In this document: positions 14,769-16,283 of the stretch, one piece after another | Numbering within the stretch: position 1 is the stretch's first letter | Layout: each line of letters starts with the position of its first letter | Assembly: GCA_021779435.1 (NCBI GenBank) | Contig: JAJYAR010000004.1 | Coordinates: forward strand, 5,903-22,185 | Direction of reading: 5' to 3' | Origin: a bacterium | GTDB lineage: Bacteria > Verrucomicrobiota > Verrucomicrobiae > JAJYAR01 | DNA: 16,283 nt | Translations under genes and position numbers: made by a program | Notes under the pieces: model-generated | What the model saw: the letters and a program-made list of their open reading frames with translations, nothing else | Databases searched by the model: none | Told to the model about the DNA's origin: nothing

Positions 14769-14790
14769 CGTGGGTGGTGTGGGGAACGGT

Positions 14791-14806
14791 GACCCGTTGA
14801 AGGGTC
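14791..14806 (-). other. Short hairpin in the gap before the co-polymerase gene
   Basis: In the 52-bp gap between the FemAB-like stop and the co-polymerase ATG, GACCC and GGGTC arms enclose a 6-base loop. There is no T-run, so this is not a convincing intrinsic terminator; it may affect the 5' end of the downstream message or be chance. I see no clear promoter in the gap. Confidence 0.25.
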
Positions 14807-14820
14807 CAGATGACTTCTTG

Positions 14821-15894
14821 TCAGGCGACGTGCCTGTAGGCGGCGGCGCCGACGAGCCGTGAGAGAGGTCCCGGCATCACCCGGAACAGCAGATTGTGCC
14901 AACCGTGCACGCGGTCGGATTGGGTGAGGAAATTGCCGTTGCGGCAGTCGCAGCGAACGTACTCGATCGGACGCTCAACCGCCCCCCAGCCGAGCTTGAA
15001 ACGTCTCAGGCCTTCCTGCCCGCGGTCCGTGCGACCGAGATCCATCTCGGTGAATCCCGCCGCGGAATGCCACTCGATCGCCCGCCAGAAGACGAGGTTG
15101 TTGGGGCGGAGCTCCTGGAAACGCTCGTCCGAGGCGCCATATTTGAAGATCGCCGAGCGGCGGAAATGCAGAAAGACGGCCCCCGCCACCGGCACGCCGC
15201 CGACGCGGGCGAGCACCACCCAGCCGAGACCCTTTGCGAGCACGTTCCGGTGCAGGCTTTGGAAGAAGCGAAGAGGCTGGGGAGGCAGGCCGTGACGGCG
15301 CCGCGTTTGGCACGACAGCTCCCTGAATTCCACGATGGCCCGGAGATCGCGCGAAAACTCGATCTGAACTCCGCTGCGTTCGGCCTTACGTATTGCCCGG
15401 CGAACGGAAGGTTCGGTGCGCGCGAGCTGCTCATCGGTGCTCGGGGAGAGGGAAATCGTGTGACCGAAATAGCTCGCGGACGCGGGAGCCCGCAGACGGC
15501 GGCCACCTCCGCGCACCTCGAAATAGCGCCATTTTTGACGGCGGCCTTCGTCGACTGCCGCGGCGAATAGCAGGCGCACGATCTCGTCGGATTCCCCCAG
15601 CGGCTCACAGCTGTCGGTGAAAGGCAGGGATACGCCACGCCGACCCGTGACCCAGCTGCTGGCGTCGATGATCGGGAGAAGCCCACGAAGGACTCCGTCG
15701 CGGTCGCTTGCCACGACGCAGCGGGGCTGGAAACCGTAGGCATCGCGCAGTACCCGTGCCCATGCGGCGCCGTGGAAGAACGATGCGCCGTTGCAGAGCC
15801 GGTCGTCCCAGTCATCCTCGGCGAGCGGGTCGACCAGCTGGATCCGTCCGCGGAGTTCTTCCATGGGACAGGCACCGGCCTGCGCCGGCATCAC
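14821..15894 (-). CDS. FemAB/GNAT-like acyltransferase (Acetyltransf_6 type)
   Basis: The 357-residue protein has the two-lobed layout of the FemAB-like/BioF2-like GNAT group. The C-terminal lobe (about residues 160-305) contains the basic segment VRRAIRKAERSG (164-175), a central strand with GWVVLARVGGVPVAGAVF (224-241), and the hallmark stretch from KYGASDERF through RPNNLVFWRAIEW to FTEMDLGRTD and GLRRFKLGWG (251-304). Members near polysaccharide genes are thought to transfer acyl or aminoacyl groups to a sugar or peptide; the donor here is unknown. GTG at 15894 overlaps the preceding TGA by four bases. An ATG follows immediately, and ATG at 15864 (residue 11) is another possible start. 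No clear Shine-Dalgarno site is visible. A hairpin-containing 52-bp gap separates it from the co-polymerase gene. Confidence 0.85.
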   Translation of the reverse strand: MMPAQAGACPMEELRGRIQLVDPLAEDDWDDRLCNGASFFHGAAWARVLRDAYGFQPRCVVASDRDGVLRGLLPIIDASSWVTGRRGVSLPFTDSCEPLGESDEIVRLLFAAAVDEGRRQKWRYFEVRGGGRRLRAPASASYFGHTISLSPSTDEQLARTEPSVRRAIRKAERSGVQIEFSRDLRAIVEFRELSCQTRRRHGLPPQPLRFFQSLHRNVLAKGLGWVVLARVGGVPVAGAVFLHFRRSAIFKYGASDERFQELRPNNLVFWRAIEWHSAAGFTEMDLGRTDRGQEGLRRFKLGWGAVERPIEYVRCDCRNGNFLTQSDRVHGWHNLLFRVMPGPLSRLVGAAAYRHVA

Positions 15895-16283
15895 GCCGTC
15901 GCCAGCGCGGAGATCTCATGCAGAACGCTCGTCAGCTCGTGGGCGACGAGCTCGATCTGCGGCCGCGTGAGCTCGGGGAACATGGGAAGGGAGAGCACCT
16001 CGTCCGCGCAGCGTTCCGCGATGGGGAAGTCGCCTCTCTTGAGATTCAGACCGGCATAGGCCTTCTGAAGGTGGATCGGAATCGGATAGTGGATTCCGCA
16101 CTGGATGCCGCGCCTGGCGAGTTCATCGCGAACGCGTTCACGGGCCTTCACCCGGACGACGTAGAGGTGATAGACCGGAACGCCGTAGGAGGCGGCGTGG
16201 GGTGTAATCACATCATCGACGCCCGTGAGCAGTTCGTTGTACGCGGCCGCGTGGGCTCGGCGTGCCTCGTTGCCGCCCTCGAG
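15891..16283 (-). CDS. DegT/DnrJ/EryC1/StrS-family sugar aminotransferase, C-terminal part (5' end outside window)
   Basis: The reading frame is open to the right window edge, so the gene starts upstream; 130 codons plus a TGA stop are visible. The first visible residues (LEGGNEARRAHAAAYNELL) and the later HLYVVRV, GIHYPIPIHLQKAY and LPMFPELT segments are the typical C-terminal pattern of the PLP-dependent DegT/DnrJ/EryC1/StrS family, which transaminates keto sugars on nucleotide carriers. The catalytic lysine and N-terminal domain lie outside the window and cannot be checked. In this context it probably makes an amino sugar for the glycan encoded downstream. The family call is secure; the sugar substrate cannot be read from this fragment. 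Its stop overlaps the GTG start of the next gene, suggesting translational coupling in one operon. Confidence 0.9.
   Translation of the reverse strand, partial: LEGGNEARRAHAAAYNELLTGVDDVITPHAASYGVPVYHLYVVRVKARERVRDELARRGIQCGIHYPIPIHLQKAYAGLNLKRGDFPIAERCADEVLSLPMFPELTRPQIELVAHELTSVLHEISALATA

Overview
This is a GC-rich bacterial window in which every protein gene I can support lies on the minus strand, so transcription runs from position 16283 towards position 1. It is an exopolysaccharide / surface-glycan gene cluster. The organism is a Gram-negative type with periplasmic and outer envelope export (Wzz/Wzc-type co-polymerase, Wzy/WaaL-type membrane protein, Sec-secreted beta-helix protein). 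The N-terminal style of the beta-helix protein and the scarcity of Shine-Dalgarno sequences remind me of Verrucomicrobiota (Opitutaceae-like), but this placement is only an impression and no phylogenetic marker is present.

Layout in transcription order: the 3' part of a DegT-type sugar aminotransferase (runs off the right edge); a FemAB/GNAT-like acyltransferase (GTGA overlap with the previous stop); a Wzz/Wzc-like co-polymerase whose kinase P-loop has lost its lysine; a polysaccharide deacetylase fused to a GT4 glycosyltransferase; an alpha/alpha-toroid-like protein of unknown function; two family-2 glycosyltransferases (ATGA overlaps); a second FemAB-like acyltransferase; two tandem tRNA-like elements; an asparagine-synthetase-like amide ligase without the glutaminase cysteine; a GT32-type glycosyltransferase; a polysaccharide deacetylase (ATGA overlap); an O-antigen polymerase/ligase-like membrane protein; and a secreted parallel beta-helix protein that runs off the left edge.

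Working together, the glycosyltransferases would assemble a repeat unit, possibly containing an amino sugar made by the aminotransferase. The deacetylases and acyl/amide-forming enzymes would decorate it, the Wzy-like protein would polymerise it, and the Wzc-like protein would set chain length and couple export. The beta-helix protein may bind or cleave the product outside the cell.

The most unusual part is positions 6150-6385. Two 84-bp direct repeats, 148 bp apart, each fold as a tRNA with the alanine identity pair G3:U70 but an abnormal anticodon arm. They differ at five sites, all in the D-loop or in arm positions, and two of these five form a compensated base pair. One overlaps the stop codon of a FemAB-like gene, and the other ends 11 bases before the start codon of the cysteine-less asparagine-synthetase-like gene. 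Because some FemAB-family enzymes take amino acids from aminoacyl-tRNA, a dedicated tRNA donor for glycan aminoacylation is a testable, unproven idea. No stretch longer than 300 bases is without a gene.
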